A program made the position numbers and the translations under genes. A stretch of DNA of 64,000 bases from Macrophomina tecta. Its lineage: Eukaryota; Ascomycota; Dothideomycetes; Botryosphaeriales; Botryosphaeriaceae. This document shows positions 11,964-22,784 of the stretch, piece after piece. Location: the NCBI GenBank assembly GCA_024180945.1, contig JAKSGN010000035.1, positions 434,001 to 498,000 on the forward strand, read 5' to 3'. The number at the start of each line of letters is the position of its first letter. The first letter of the stretch is position 1. Below the pieces are notes generated by a model. It saw only the letters and a program-made list of their open reading frames with translations, had not been told where the DNA came from and did not search any database.

Positions 11964-12882
11964 GATGGGCTATAAATGTAGGGCAGCTCTCCGCGTTTCG
12001 TCTACCCCGGAGCGATCGGCCTATCGATTGAGCGAGCAGCAGCTGACGCCGCAGTACCGCCCCGTAACTAGCGCCGCAGGGCAGGTGCGACCGGTCGACC
12101 GCAAAGGAAATGCCTGGCGCTGGCGCCTGACCGTCTCAGTTTTCCGGGTGGAAGGATGCACGGAGCAAAGGGAGGACACGATGGCGGGGAATGGGCTGAG
12201 GATGTGGAGCGGCTCCGGTGGGAATGGGGGACCTGTGCCTGGGAGGCTTGCAAGTTTATAACAGCCGTCACGCGAGGCTCGGGTCTATCAGGGTTCGTGC
12301 TCATCGCCCGGATACCGAGGTCCTCCGGCCACTGATAGTTCACTCTCCCCAGACCAGCTCTTGGTCGGCCATCACGCGCCGGTCCCTCCCCCGCGACCTC
12401 GCGTAGTCACGCTATTCACATGCAAATCCCGTTGCCCCAGAAAGCTACTCCAGCCGATCATCAACGTCATCTTCCCTTCCCCGAACACCACTGCGTAAGA
12501 GGGTGAGGAAGTGCATGCTCGAAGAGACTGGCAACCTCCCCATTTGGGTTTCCACTACGACAAGTTCGTATGGGTGAATGGGGATTGGTACGCGATCATG
12601 ACAAATCCATCAAGCTCCGGTGGATGGCAGACTCCCTACCTTCGGCGTCCCTCTAGGCAACGTTGGAAAGGGAGGCAGTGGTAACTTCACATACAGACGT
12701 GGATGTAAAGAGAGTCTTATGAACACTAACGTCCGCAGTAGAATCCCGCTCTCCTTGGGCTGGCAGGACTCACGCTGCTGGATCATTGTTCAGAACCTTC
12801 TTAATGCAGTGTTGCGTTTTATGGCTGAAGATTGTAGGGATGCGAACGATCCTCAAAGCCCGGTTGATTCCCATTTGCTACC
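11964..12882. other. intergenic
   Basis: This 919-nt region lies between the aminotransferase start and the UFE1 stop, both genes on the minus strand. It presumably holds the aminotransferase promoter. No conserved coding segment is seen. Confidence 0.5.
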
Positions 12883-14056
12883 TCATATAAGCAGATCCCA
12901 CACCACCAGTGTGCCGCACATCGCGCACGTCGCATAAAAGATTGCTTGTGCTATGCTCCTCCTTTCCGTTGCCCTCTTGAGCTCCTTGTTACCGCTGCCC
13001 ACATTTTCCGCCGTAAGTTGTGAGTCCTGCACCAGCTGGTCGATCTGTGCCTGTTGCTCGAACAGATTGGTCGCCAGCGTGCTTTGCAATTCCGATATCT
13101 CGAGCAGCGATCGTTCCGTGGCCCTGACGCCCTTCATCAGCCTGATACTTCAGTGGAAGTCGTTAAAGATGATAACCTACCGTACTTTATCAAGCGTGTC
13201 TTCGTAATGCTTGAGCATGTCCTGGTTCTCCTCCGCAAAGAGCTGCAGCTGTGCCTCGCTCAATTGCTGCTCCACCTGCTTTCCGCTCGAGTCATCCAGA
13301 GCCGCGGCCCTGGAACCACTTCCTGCCCCGTGGTCTCCACTCGGATCGTCCATGGGAGGCATTGTGACTCCGCGCGTCTTGTATAGTACGCTTTTGCTCT
13401 TCTCACGCTCCCGTTCCAACCTAATCTCCATCATTGAAGCCTGAAACGCGCCGGTCTCCTCAAGTTTGCGGTTGAGAAACCAAATGACGCCATCTCGGTG
13501 TATCTTAATCGTGTTCTGCTTTGCCTCTTCCAGCTCCTCCTCTGGGCTTTTCGCCGTAATAGCGCCTCCGGCCGCCCATCTTCCGAGCGCGCCTAGTCCC
13601 TTGGTCGCGCGCTTCCGCAGCGCAATTGTCTCGTCTGCGGACTGCCGCACCTTTTCTGCATCGGCGAGGTTCTTGATGGCGCCGGTCAGCTCACGGAGCA
13701 GCTGCTTGGTCTCGGCATCGATTTGCTCGCGTTGCGCGTCCGTCAGGTACTTGCGCTCCTTCTCGGATCGCGGTGTCGAGGACGAGGAATCGATGCGGGC
13801 AAGCTTCCGTCGCGGCGGATGTGCGGCGGACAGGTAGGACTGGCGAATGGAGTGGAGGTATTGATTAAGCTCGGAGATGTGTTTGTTCTATGTTGGCGTT
13901 AGAGGACTGGGATGACACCAATCATATGAGCCAACTAACGATGCGATAGGCCTCCTTCAGGAAGGCCTCGACGCTGTCCAGGTCAAACTTCTGGGGCTTG
14001 GAGGGCGGCTTATTATGCCGGCGCAGGGACTCGTTGAAGACAGGAGTGAGGTCCAT
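12883..14056 (-). CDS. UFE1: ER t-SNARE Ufe1/syntaxin-18
   Basis: Exons 14056-13940, 13887-13181 and 13123-12883 (introns 52 and 57 nt) give 354 aa. The start MDLTPVFNESLRRHN is the conserved syntaxin-18 N-terminal peptide, which binds the SM protein Sly1 in this family. The middle is charged and helical. The SNARE motif covers about residues 255-325 (ENQDMLKHYEDTLDKV then SLLEISELQSTLATNLFEQQ), and GNKELKRA leads into a C-terminal membrane anchor (AIFYATCAMCGTLVVWDLLI). Ufe1 sits in the ER and receives Golgi-derived COPI vesicles with Sec20, Use1 and Sec22. I set the start at 14056 rather than the in-frame Met at 14218 because the family begins at MDLTP. It is head-to-head with the MFS gene. 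Confidence 0.93.
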
Positions 14057-14477
14057 GGTGCGGTGGGTAGCGGGGAAGCTCAGGGCAAGGTCAACGTAGC
14101 CGCTGGAAGCTTGATCGCGATGCTTGGCGGCCGCCAGCTTTATCTCCGCCCTATGGCCGGCCTCGTCCCCCAGCGGCAAAACGGCACACACCGTTCTCAC
14201 CCCCGACCCGCCGCCCATTCGTCGCCGTGTCTTGCTACCGCCCTCCGCCCGCCGTACTTGTCCGATATGGCGCCAAATGCCGCTTCTGCATTCACCCGCC
14301 CCAGACCCACCGATATCGGGTTAGGGCCTGATAGCCGTGCCCCCTCGCTATGCTCCATATACTCCGTCTGTGCCCAGATGGCATCTCTGCTTAACTCTTC
14401 TTTCTCCTGGCTGGGGTCATGAGCGGTGCGCTCGCCTTCCAAAAATTTGCCGCAAAGTCTTTGGTTGAACCTCCACT
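14057..14477. other. bidirectional promoter UFE1 / MFS
   Basis: This 421-nt spacer lies between divergent genes. A minus-strand open frame at 14197-14442 (81 codons) has no recognisable domain and I did not call it. Confidence 0.5.
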
Positions 14478-16366
14478 ATGACATCACCATCAGAACTCCA
14501 CACACTCGAAAAAGCCGAGCACGCTATCACTGCGCTAGAGGGCAGGAGTGAGTTGGAAATTTCCGCCCCCGCCGACACTCAGGAATCCACTCCGGAAATT
14601 GGACGCGAGAGGAGCTTGAACGAGGAAAAGACTGCTACTGCAACCAGCCATGCATCTCCAACATCCTCGCGTAGAGCTTCCACTTCGGCCGAACAGGGGA
14701 GCCCCCGACGAGATCTCGAAAGAGCAACAACTGCTGCATCAGGACCCGTCTACTCGGTTTTCCCGCGCAAGATGAAGCTGTTCATCGTCTTCATGGTCGC
14801 CTGGGGAGGTTTCTTCTCCCCTCTCTCGGCAAATATCTTCTATCCAGCACTCAACACTTTGAGCTCCGAGCTCCATGTAACCGATGAGTTGATCAACTTG
14901 ACTCTTACCACGTACTCCATTTTCCAAGGTCTGGCTCCCACCATTTTTGGCGATCTCGCGGACATGGCTGGGAGAAGACCTGCATATATCATAGGCTTCA
15001 TCATCTACATTGGAGCATGCATTGGCATTGCTCTTCAGGACTCGTACGCTGCTCTAATGGTCCTCCGCTGCTTGCAGAGCACTGGAAGCAGTGGCATGAT
15101 AGCTCTGGCGAACGGCGTCGTAGCAGATGTTGCTACTGTCGCCGAACGCGGAACCTGGATGGGCTGGGCAACGGGCCCGATGATGATCGGGCCTGCAGCT
15201 GGACCTGTCATTGGAGGTCTGCTTGCCCAGTTCCTGGGCTGGCGCTCAATCTTCTGGTTCCTGGTCATTATGGCCGGGATCTACCTTATTGTCTTCACAA
15301 TCGTTTTCCCGGAGACTGGGCGTAATGTCGTAGGCAATGGCTCCATCCCTCCTCAGGGCTGGAACATGTCCGTCCTCAACTGGCTCTCCGTCCGCAAAGC
15401 CGCCAGCACCAGCGACAGCCTCTCCCGCACCACCTCCAGCGAGAGCGCCCGCCTCACCCAACAACGCCTCGCGCACTCCCGCAAGTTACGCTGGCCCAAC
15501 CCTCTCAACACCATGAAGCTCATCAAGGAGCCCGACGTTGGGCTCCTCCTTATCTACAATTCTCTCGTCGTAAGTCCCGCTGTCCCCCTTCTCCAACTCA
15601 AAACTGCAGCCAACACACGCGCGCCCAACCCACACAGTACACGGCTTTCATGAACGTCGCATCCTCCGTCCCCTTCCTTTTCGCCAGCACCTACTCCTTC
15701 AATGACCTCCAAATCGGCCTCGCCTTCATTCCCTTCGGCACCGGCGCTCTGCTCGCGCCCCTTCTCAATGGCCGCCTCCTCGACTGGAACTACCGCCGCA
15801 CGGCAGTTCGCATCGGCATGACCATCGACCGCAAGCGTGGCGACGATCTGCGGGCGTTTCCCATCGAGCGCGCTCGCATCGAGGTGGCCGCCCCGCTGCT
15901 GTGCGTCGGCCTCGCCGCGCTAACTGCCTATGGTTGGGTCATGCATGTCGAGTCGCATCTGGCAGCGCCGCTGGTGCTGTTCTTCATCATGGGCCTGACG
16001 CTGACCGGCACGTTTAACGTGCTTAATTTGATGTTGGTTGATTTTTACCCGCTGGCGCCCGCGACGGCGACCGCAGCGAACAATTTGGTGAGGTGTTTGG
16101 TGGGTGCCGGGGGCTCAGCGGTAGTTATTTTGATGATTAAGCGGATGGGAAGGGGTTGGTGTTTTACATTTCATACGCTGGTGGTGGCGGCGGCGAGTCC
16201 GATATTGTGGGTGCTGGTGCAGAAGGGCCCCGAGTGGAGGGAGAAGAGGAGGGTTAAGGCGGAGGAGGTGAGGAGGAGGAAGGAGGACCCGGAGAGGGTG
16301 AGAGAAAGGGAGGAAGAGGAAAGGATCGAAAAGGGGGATCAGGATAAGGATGAGGAGAAGAGATAG
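14478..16366 (+). CDS. MFS exporter, DHA1/QDR-like drug:H+ antiporter
   Basis: Exons 14478-15569 and 15638-16366 (intron 68 nt) give 606 aa. A soluble S/T/E-rich N-terminus of about 90 residues precedes the first helix. Typical QDR-branch blocks are FSPLSANIFYPALNTLS (TM1), GDLADMAGRRPAYI (motif A), QSTGSSGMIALANGVVAD, MIGPAAGPVIGGLLAQFLGWR (antiporter motif C) and ETGRNVVGNGSIPP. After the last helix comes a highly charged K/R/E tail of about 50 residues, encoded by nearly pure A/G sequence. The branch exports drugs, polyamines or organic acids such as citrate; which one applies cannot be read. It lies directly upstream of a block of decayed biosynthetic genes, so export of a former metabolite is plausible but inferred. 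The gene itself looks intact. Confidence 0.9.
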
Positions 16367-17967
16367 GAGATAATTGAGAAATGGTATATCACTAACTTTT
16401 CGTACGCCAAGATATCCAAATCGAATCCAAAGATTCCGCCTAGCAGCCGCATTAAAGACAACCTTATTATTTAAAGAAAGATATAAGATTTTAGTAAGTC
16501 TACTATTAGTCTATTTATAAGATTATATAAGTAGTCTATCAAAAATAGCTAGCCCATCTATCGTCACGAACTGAGCCTACACCAAGTGGATTCTCCAGGT
16601 GAAACATGGGGGTGCTGAGTCAGCAAGAATAGTCGCAAGACCAGGCCAGTGAGACGTTTGCTACCTTTTCTACTCGCTTCACGAGACCTCTTCTCCACCC
16701 GGCATCAGCCACTAGCGTTATCCCTTTGATACTTAAACCCTCTGCCTTTCGCTGCTTCTCAACTTCTTTTCTTCTTTTTCCCTTAGAAACTTTGTCAATC
16801 CAAACCCACTTTTGAAGTCTTTTCCAGTGCAAGTCGTAACAATCTGTAGCTAGGAACCAATCTACTAGCTAATTTCGTATTAGGAAACTACCCATGATGT
16901 CTCATCCCTCCGTATCGCCATCCTGACCCTCTGAGCCTACTCTTTGGAATATGAACTGGCTGTTATAACACCGGCCATATATGTACCGAGCGGTCGTGAT
17001 CATGGCAGTGTCACTGTGCTTCAAGAGTCCACCGGAGCGCTAGCCACTCTGTTCCGGGCATACGTCTGACTCGCCTCCGGCGTCCAGCACGCAGGGGAGC
17101 TTATAGCGCCCACAGTCTCCACGCTCCCGCTTTCCAGAACTTTCACGCGGCGGGCTTCGCCGCTCACGCTAATGCGGCGAAGAAAGGAAACGGGCCGGCA
17201 AGATTTCCTCGGCTTTGCTATATCGGTTTACGGCTTAAAATTAATCCTACAGCTCGTACGACTCGCTTTCGGATCATGTTCTGATATATGTCGTGCTATG
17301 CCTATGCAGTAATGCGGAGGATCGCTTGGTGATTGTTGTAATTCCAGGATTTAGCCGCTTATCAAGTGACTTATTTTTTATTTCATTAAAGCAAGCGCCG
17401 CGAGATGTGCATGCAGTTCGGGTTAACTTCTGGACAGATTTGTGGGTCTATTTACCTCTTTGATTTTGCACATGTGGGTGATAGAAAAATGAAAATCCAT
17501 TATTTCTCGTGTTATTCTTGAACCTTTCGTCCCTCAGCGGCAATTCCCAGTGACTGTACGGCTGGGGAGGTATCCGTATGCAGAGGTCATAGCCTTGTGA
17601 TTGTGCGGCCCGTCTGTCCCACGCAGGAGGGGTGGGTTGGAGGAGTGGGTTGGAGGATTAGGCCCACGACAGTGGCCTTAGCCAATAGAGCTGGCGGGGT
17701 TATCTCACAAAGCTCCGGTTTTTGCGCACTGTCAATCCGGACGGCCAAAGCTGTGACTGTTGCACACATCTCTCTGCTGAATGTGTTTATGGTTTTGCGT
17801 CCTGTATTGGCCACCCACGTCTCCGTCTATCGGCCTCAGAATGAATCAGCGAGCGAAAGCAATACCGAACACAGACGCCGACAGCGAAGGATGCAGCACC
17901 CATGACCCCAACTTTGTGAAAAGAGTCACCTCAGCCCGCCGCAGTATCCGCGCCTGAGCAGGACCCC
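16367..17967. other. gene-poor, locally AT-rich region
   Basis: No intact gene. From about 16440 to 16555 the sequence turns very AT-rich with TA-rich repeats (ATTTATAAGATTATATAAG type), unlike its GC-rich neighbours. The minus-strand frame 16620-16832 is lysine-rich but unrecognised. At 17842 a short frame (MNQRAKAIPNTDADS..) ends after about 38 codons; it might be a remnant upstream of the regulator relic but I cannot show it. Confidence 0.45.
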
Positions 17968-18565
17968 ATGGACACGAGTACGGTTGAGGAATTGGAGATG
18001 AATCACGCTTGCAACTACGACTTTCTCGAGTTTCTTAATGACCCAATGCTTTTTGACCCTATCAACACGGAAATATGGATCCTGGAGTGCCTTCGGATTT
18101 CTCCGGCGGAGCTATTGACGATCCCAACGTCGCTGCTCGAGGAGGTCCTTGCTTATCCGTGCCTGAGGATTGCGTCCGGCAATTGACGTCCATAAGCCTT
18201 GCATTACATGAACATTTGGAGATGGTGGGGAATGGTAGGGGAGGCCCGCAAGTGGACTCGCGAGTGACTACCTCAAGGCTTCGAGCTACCCCATTCGAGA
18301 TACGCCCGAGTGCACGCAGAAGCTCGTGTCCATTTCCGAAGGGTTGGCCAATCGATCAACCACGCCTGACACGTCGTCCGAGTCGGCTTTCTTCAGCGAG
18401 TATGGTCTTTTCGGCGGCCCAAGCAGTGGCTTGCCCCTGTCTCTCTGGGGCTCATCTACGGCGAGTAGTTTAGCAGGCGAATCAACCCCTGACTACAGGA
18501 ATAATTTCTCTGCCCCAATCGAAAAGCCCGATACTGTTCTCTATCTAAATAACATTTACCCATGA
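17968..18565 (+). pseudogene. decayed regulator C-terminus (AflR-like?), frameshifted
   Basis: Protein-like sequence continues through three plus-strand frames in order. 17968-18074 reads MDTSTVEELEMNHACNYDF and on to LFDPINTEI. 18075-18240 reads DPGVPSDFSGGAIDDPN then CVRQLTSISLALHEHLEMV. 18242-18565 reads SDYLKASSYPIRDTPECTQK then SISEGLANRSTTPDTSSES and ends LYLNNIYP-stop. The C-x3-L-x-S-I-S-x2-L-x-EHL pattern recalls the C-terminal region of AflR-type Zn2Cys6 regulators of secondary metabolism. I see no Zn2Cys6 motif upstream, so this would be a 5'-truncated, twice-frameshifted remnant. The family call is weak. That the frames belong together is moderately supported by composition and continuity. 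Confidence 0.35.
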
Positions 18566-19618
18566 CCAATGACTTCCCCTTCAGCATCAAATATATAAAC
18601 CAACAAGCAACCTCCTCATCCCTGTGTTGCTTAAAAAATACCCCCTTGGTCCTCCTCATCCACTCCTTCAACATCTCCTCCGCCTTCTCTCTCACCTCCC
18701 CTCTCACCACCTCCACCGCCTTCGTACAATACCCCGCCACGACTGCCATAAGCCAGTCCACTACCGTCCCCCCCGTGCCACGCGCTCCCTCTCTCCCTCC
18801 TCTCCGTCGTTCCTCCTCTCCCACATTTCTTCTGTAGCCGGATGCACAACCCTCCTCTCGCATAATCCCCCCACCGCCCACTCCACCTCAATCTTCCCAA
18901 CGTTTCCATCACCTCCTTAACCAACCACTCATACGTCAGCAATTCGAACGCATCCACCAGGCCGCCGTAGTTGCGCTCGCCCGACCCGGCGCGCCCGGCG
19001 AACGACAGCATCAGCCCGCCGCCACGCACCACTTTCGCCGCCGCAGGAAGGTGACGAGATCAGCGTGCGCCTGAGCGCGCAGCGCCGCCGTGTGGGCGCG
19101 GTCGGTCGCGGGTTGGGTGGGGGCGAACGGCGGCGCGTGGTGTAGGTGGTGCAGGACGGCGAGGGGGAAGGCGAGGTGCGCGGTGGAGGGGGTGAGGGAA
19201 GCAGTGTAGAAGGAGGCCGGGACCATGCTGGTGTAGGTGGGGAAGGGGTGTTCGGGAGGGAAGTGTCGAGGGTGGTGGCGAGGGTATTGAAGTCGTTGTT
19301 GGGGCGGTCAGTGAGAACGAGGTCGACGTAAGGGGTGAAGGGGGGTGCATGGGCGAGTATCGTAGTGAAGGAAAGGATTCTGGGGGATTTATGAGTTAGT
19401 GTAATGGAGTTGGGTTTGGAGGGACTTACGAGTTGCGGCCTTGCACGGAGCCGTATTCAACGCAATGAGGCTTTGGTGTCTTTTGTGTGTAGCGCTTTCA
19501 TGGCTTGTTCTAGGAGGGATAGCGCGTTCAGCATGGCTGCGTGCTGAAGATCAGAGTTGGAATTGTAGAAACCTTTGCCCTTCATGGGCACATCGTTCGC
19601 CAGAATGGAAGAACTCAT
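18560..19618 (-). pseudogene. SABATH-like SAM methyltransferase pseudogene
   Basis: Minus-strand exon 1 starts at 19618: MSSSILANDVPMKGKGFYNS, then LLEQAMKAL. After a frame change near 19460 comes VEYGSVQGRNS, the SAM-binding glycine loop. An intron (GTAAGT..CCCCAG, about 19431-19385) leads to ILSFTTILAHAPPFTPYVDL and TDRPNNDFNTLATTLD. Further frame changes near 19260, 19038 and 18897 separate MVPASFYTASLTPSTAHLAF, then GGGLMLSFAGRAGSGERNYG, then VVDWLMAVVAGYCTKAVEVV and MRRTKGVF..HRDEEVACWF. In order these blocks match the fungal branch of SABATH-type carboxyl methyltransferases (about 350 aa). Four frameshifts make a working product impossible unless several are sequence errors. There are few in-frame stops, so decay looks recent and by indels. 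Its first codons abut the reductase relic on the other strand. Confidence 0.7.
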
Positions 19619-20132
19619 TGCTTGGATATGCGGCGAGTAAATGTGTGGGCGAGGCCGTGCTAGAGAAAGCGGTGGAGGCGGTGACAGTGGGGGTTGGCCA
19701 GTCACGGTGCATCGGATGGCGAGCGTTTTGAGGGACGGTGCCCCGGCGGGCGATTTGATGGCCGCGGTGTTGAGAGTGGGCGCGCAGGTGGGCGCGCTAC
19801 CCGATGTGGAGCGGAGGGGATGGAAGTGCGCATTCGATTTTGTAGGCGTGGCGGATGTGGCAGAGCGTTTGTGTAAGACTGTGTGTAGTTGTGATGGTGT
19901 GGAGGAAGGGAGGAGGGAGGAGGTGGTGGTTTTTGTGCATTATTGCGCGGAGGAAAAGGTACGCGTTGAAGGGTTTAAGGAATGGGTCGAAAAGCGGTAT
20001 GGGTTCAACCTAGATTTAGTGGAGCTTGATCGATGGTTTGTTATGGCGAGGGAAAAGGCAGCGATGGACGGAGTTATGGACGCAATGATTGGGAAGATGT
20101 TGAGCAAGGTTGAGCTGTACCATCGCTGCTGA
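19610..20132 (+). pseudogene. C-terminal fragment of thioester-reductase (SDR) domain
   Basis: The plus strand from about 19610 reads NSLLGYAASKCVGEAVLEKA, containing the SDR catalytic Y-x3-K (Tyr at 19627, Lys at 19639). After a frame change at a G5 run near 19689-19693 it continues GWPVTVHRMASVLRDGAPAG, then WKCAFDFVGVADVAERL, VHYCAEEKVRVEGFKEWVEK and a stop at 20132. The order (Y-x3-K, then GWPVT-HR, then DFV-V--VA, then a C-terminal H-x-W-like helix region) is that of the NAD(P)-dependent reductase domain at the end of fungal PKS, PKS-NRPS or NRPS-like enzymes. The N-terminal Rossmann half and all other domains are absent. It is a truncated, frameshifted remnant lying head-to-head, with no spacer, against the methyltransferase relic. 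Confidence 0.6.
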
Positions 20133-21629
20133 AGAAGTAGATGCACAGAATTTCCGGGGCGCATGTGGCATAAGATTACTTTAATGTGTAGTATGTACAG
20201 AAGATATAGGCACGTCGACAGTATACCTTGACTGCTAGACTCTGGCCAGATCACACCGGTGAAGTTTGTGAAGATTGTATGTTCCTTATCAAGCGTGGTG
20301 GATGTGGGAGACACCGGAAGCACTATTGAATTTTAAGCTCAAATCCCACTTCTCTCGTTGCCATGACCCTGAAACGTTCACGGGCATTTTTTCCTTGCTA
20401 GTGGTTCTTCAAGTGCGAAGACCTTGAGGATTTTGTCCCGGCAGTCTATGCCCCCAAAGACAGCATGCAAATTCCATGAATGCATGGTGCCAACTTCCTA
20501 GTTGAAAAAGGCTTTACGTGTCGCCTTTGTATAGCCAGATATGGCTCGTCTCTTTACAGTTGGCCTTCAGTGTGCGGGTAAAATCAATGCAGCCCAGGAA
20601 CATGCGGTATGTATACTCTGCTTTTAAAGCACTCATTTTTGCCATACGATGGACAGGAAGTGCAGGGATAATCCCTCAGGAACGCTCTGCCGCGCAGGGC
20701 GTAATAGGCGGTGCACGGCGCTGAGCGGGTAGTCGCGTATTGCACTTGACAGAGCATTCTGAGCGCGGCTTAGCAACTGCGCTCCTAAGTGCTCGCTATG
20801 CTTGAGCACCATGAACGCCTAGGGAATAGAATCTTTAAAATCTGTTCTATGTGTGCCTAAGGGCAAAGGCAGAGGACCAAGTAACGGGCTACTTCGGATT
20901 CGGAACCTCTGGTGTAAGCGGCCGAAACGGAAGCCACCAGGTAGAGCCCCGGAACTCGTGGAGAACAGGTATCCAGCACTTTATAAATAAAAAATGGTCT
21001 GTAAAAAGAAGATATTGCGCTTAGCTTAATAGGATGCCGCCATGTCCTTGCTCTATGGCAATAGAGGATCCGACATAGAGCTGGCAATAAGCGACAGCGT
21101 CCGAAGAAGCTGCGGCCTGCCTTTGTTTTCGAGGCAAAGAGCATGCGTCACGCGTGCGAAGACCGCGGCCGCACTGCCATCGTGCATGACAGACTTTGGC
21201 CAATACCAAGAGATATGGCCCTTCAGGAATTGGACCAGGAATGGAGGTGAGGGTGAGTGGCTGCTAGTGGCATCGAGCGGCGTCGCGGCGGGTCACTTCT
21301 AGCGCAAGCCCAGCAGCAAATTAAGCGTAGGTACAGGTCGGGGATCGAAGCAGACAGCCACATATGGGCGCTCATAGAGACTAATAGTTCCTGCGTCTAG
21401 TCACCTGCTTCAGCACCAGGCGTGGAGGGGCCGGTGCAATGCGTTCGCAACACCAGAGTGACACGACACGGCGGCCTCACCTGCCCGGAGCTACACCAGA
21501 GCTTCAGCAGATACCCAGCTGAGAGAAAGTTAAAAGAGACTCTTCCTCGATGACCCGCTCAAGGCGCGTCGATCAACGAAAAATGAATTGATAGTACTAC
21601 TGAGTACCCACCTTGCATGAGCTGCTAAG

Positions 21630-22013
21630 GTGATTCCCCTGCCACCCCCTCCAGTTCTCTTGCGAAGGCCGAGGTCGCCTGGTTTTGGTTTTTCTGTTCC
21701 GCTCTTCCCTCCTTCCTCCCTCGGCTCTTTGCTTTTTACCCGCTCTCTGATGTTTTTGCCGGGCTTTCTCTTTTTTCCTTTCTGCTCCGTTCTTCTTGCC
21801 CGCTGTGTCTCTTGTTTTTGCCTGGGCGCTTTTTTTTCTGTAGCCGATCTGCTCTTTTTTTTTTTTTTCTCTCACTTTGCTTTGATTTTTTTTTGCCCGC
21901 CTTCTCCCTTCTTTTTCTTGCGCCTGGGCTCTTTTTTTTTCTTTCCCTTCCTCCCTCCCTGAGTTTCTTTCTTGTTTTTTCTGGTGGATGATGGATATGT
22001 GTGTGTGTGTGTG
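21630..22013. repeat. long polypyrimidine tract plus (TG)n
   Basis: Almost 330 nt of the plus strand are C/T with very few purines, including several runs of 8-14 T, followed by a (TG)8 microsatellite at 21998-22013. The minus strand is correspondingly A/G and happens to encode K/R/E-rich frames. Such asymmetry can form triplex or be a leader with a purine-rich sense strand. Confidence 0.75.
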
Positions 22014-22055
22014 ATGAAGGAAGAAAAGAAGGTCTTGGAGTCGAGGGTCGGGAGG

Positions 22056-22063
22056 TTTATATA
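22056..22063 (-). promoter_or_regulatory. TATA box without an evident gene
   Basis: On the minus strand the sequence CCTATATAAACC is a good TATA element. About 45 nt downstream on the same strand is a CA repeat and then the purine-rich block. No credible coding sequence follows within 1 kb. It may be a promoter left from a lost gene, or drive a noncoding RNA. Confidence 0.35.
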
Positions 22064-22784
22064 GGCAGCGGGGCCCACTAGCGCGACTGGTTCCAGGGTC
22101 TGGTCATGGGGAGAGCTTTGAGCCCGTGCCTCGAAGTTTTGTCTATCTGGCAGGCACGCAGCCGCCTCAGTCACTCGTTGCTGCCTAAACGGGCACTTTG
22201 CCCGTCGATCTAGCTCTGCTGCTTTCCATTTGCGTCCCAGGAACCTGGTTCAGCAGGGCTTGGCGCAAACGGGCGTGCTGACTCAACGGGCCTTTTGGGC
22301 AGCTCAACGTCACTGGCAGTGCAATTACTGACTCACTGGTACTGCTGACACAAGCAGTCTGCTTTGTCCGGCAGTCATGTGCAGCGGCCACTTTTGCTGT
22401 CATACAGCTTCAGGCCTGACGCCGAACCTCACTATCATTCACTCTTTGCTTGCCCAAGCAATCCGCTTGATCATTTCGAGCACTGGCAAGCCTTTCCACC
22501 GCCGTCACTTGGGCCTCAGGCCCGGGAGAGTCTCTTGCAGTCACATTCTTGCAAGGGACCTCATGCAGTATCTCATCCGGTACCTCATTTCGCAACTCTC
22601 CTTCACGGACGGCTTGGCCCTGTCACATAAAAGCCCACAAAGCTTCCAAGCTCATTGGCAAAATTGGCAAGGCTTGCCTTGTATTCATTGGTTTATGTAG
22701 CGAATGTCCTTTCTAATTCCTCTGGATCACGCATATATACATTCTTTCTTTCTGGCCATCCTCTTGCCCTCGTTTGGAGATGGC

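Larger units (their letters stand above)
20133..22784. other. gene-poor region with possible further relics
   Basis: No intact gene over 2.65 kb. At 20400-20470 a short frame (WFFKCEDLEDFVPAVYAP) looks protein-like but is soon broken. 20860-21140 on the minus strand has a 95-codon frame with no known domain, perhaps part of an old LTR or other repeat; I could not find its ends. 21630-22013 is a strong pyrimidine/purine-asymmetric block (listed separately). 22190-22690 shows nothing recognisable. Confidence 0.4.

Noticed and set aside
14197..14442. 81-codon minus-strand frame upstream of UFE1
   Set aside because: Considered as an extra UFE1 exon or a small gene, but UFE1 has its conserved MDLTP start downstream and this frame shows no family.
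20857..21144. Possible LTR or retroelement piece
   Set aside because: No paired copy, no TG..CA ends with target duplication, and no reverse transcriptase or integrase motif in the window.
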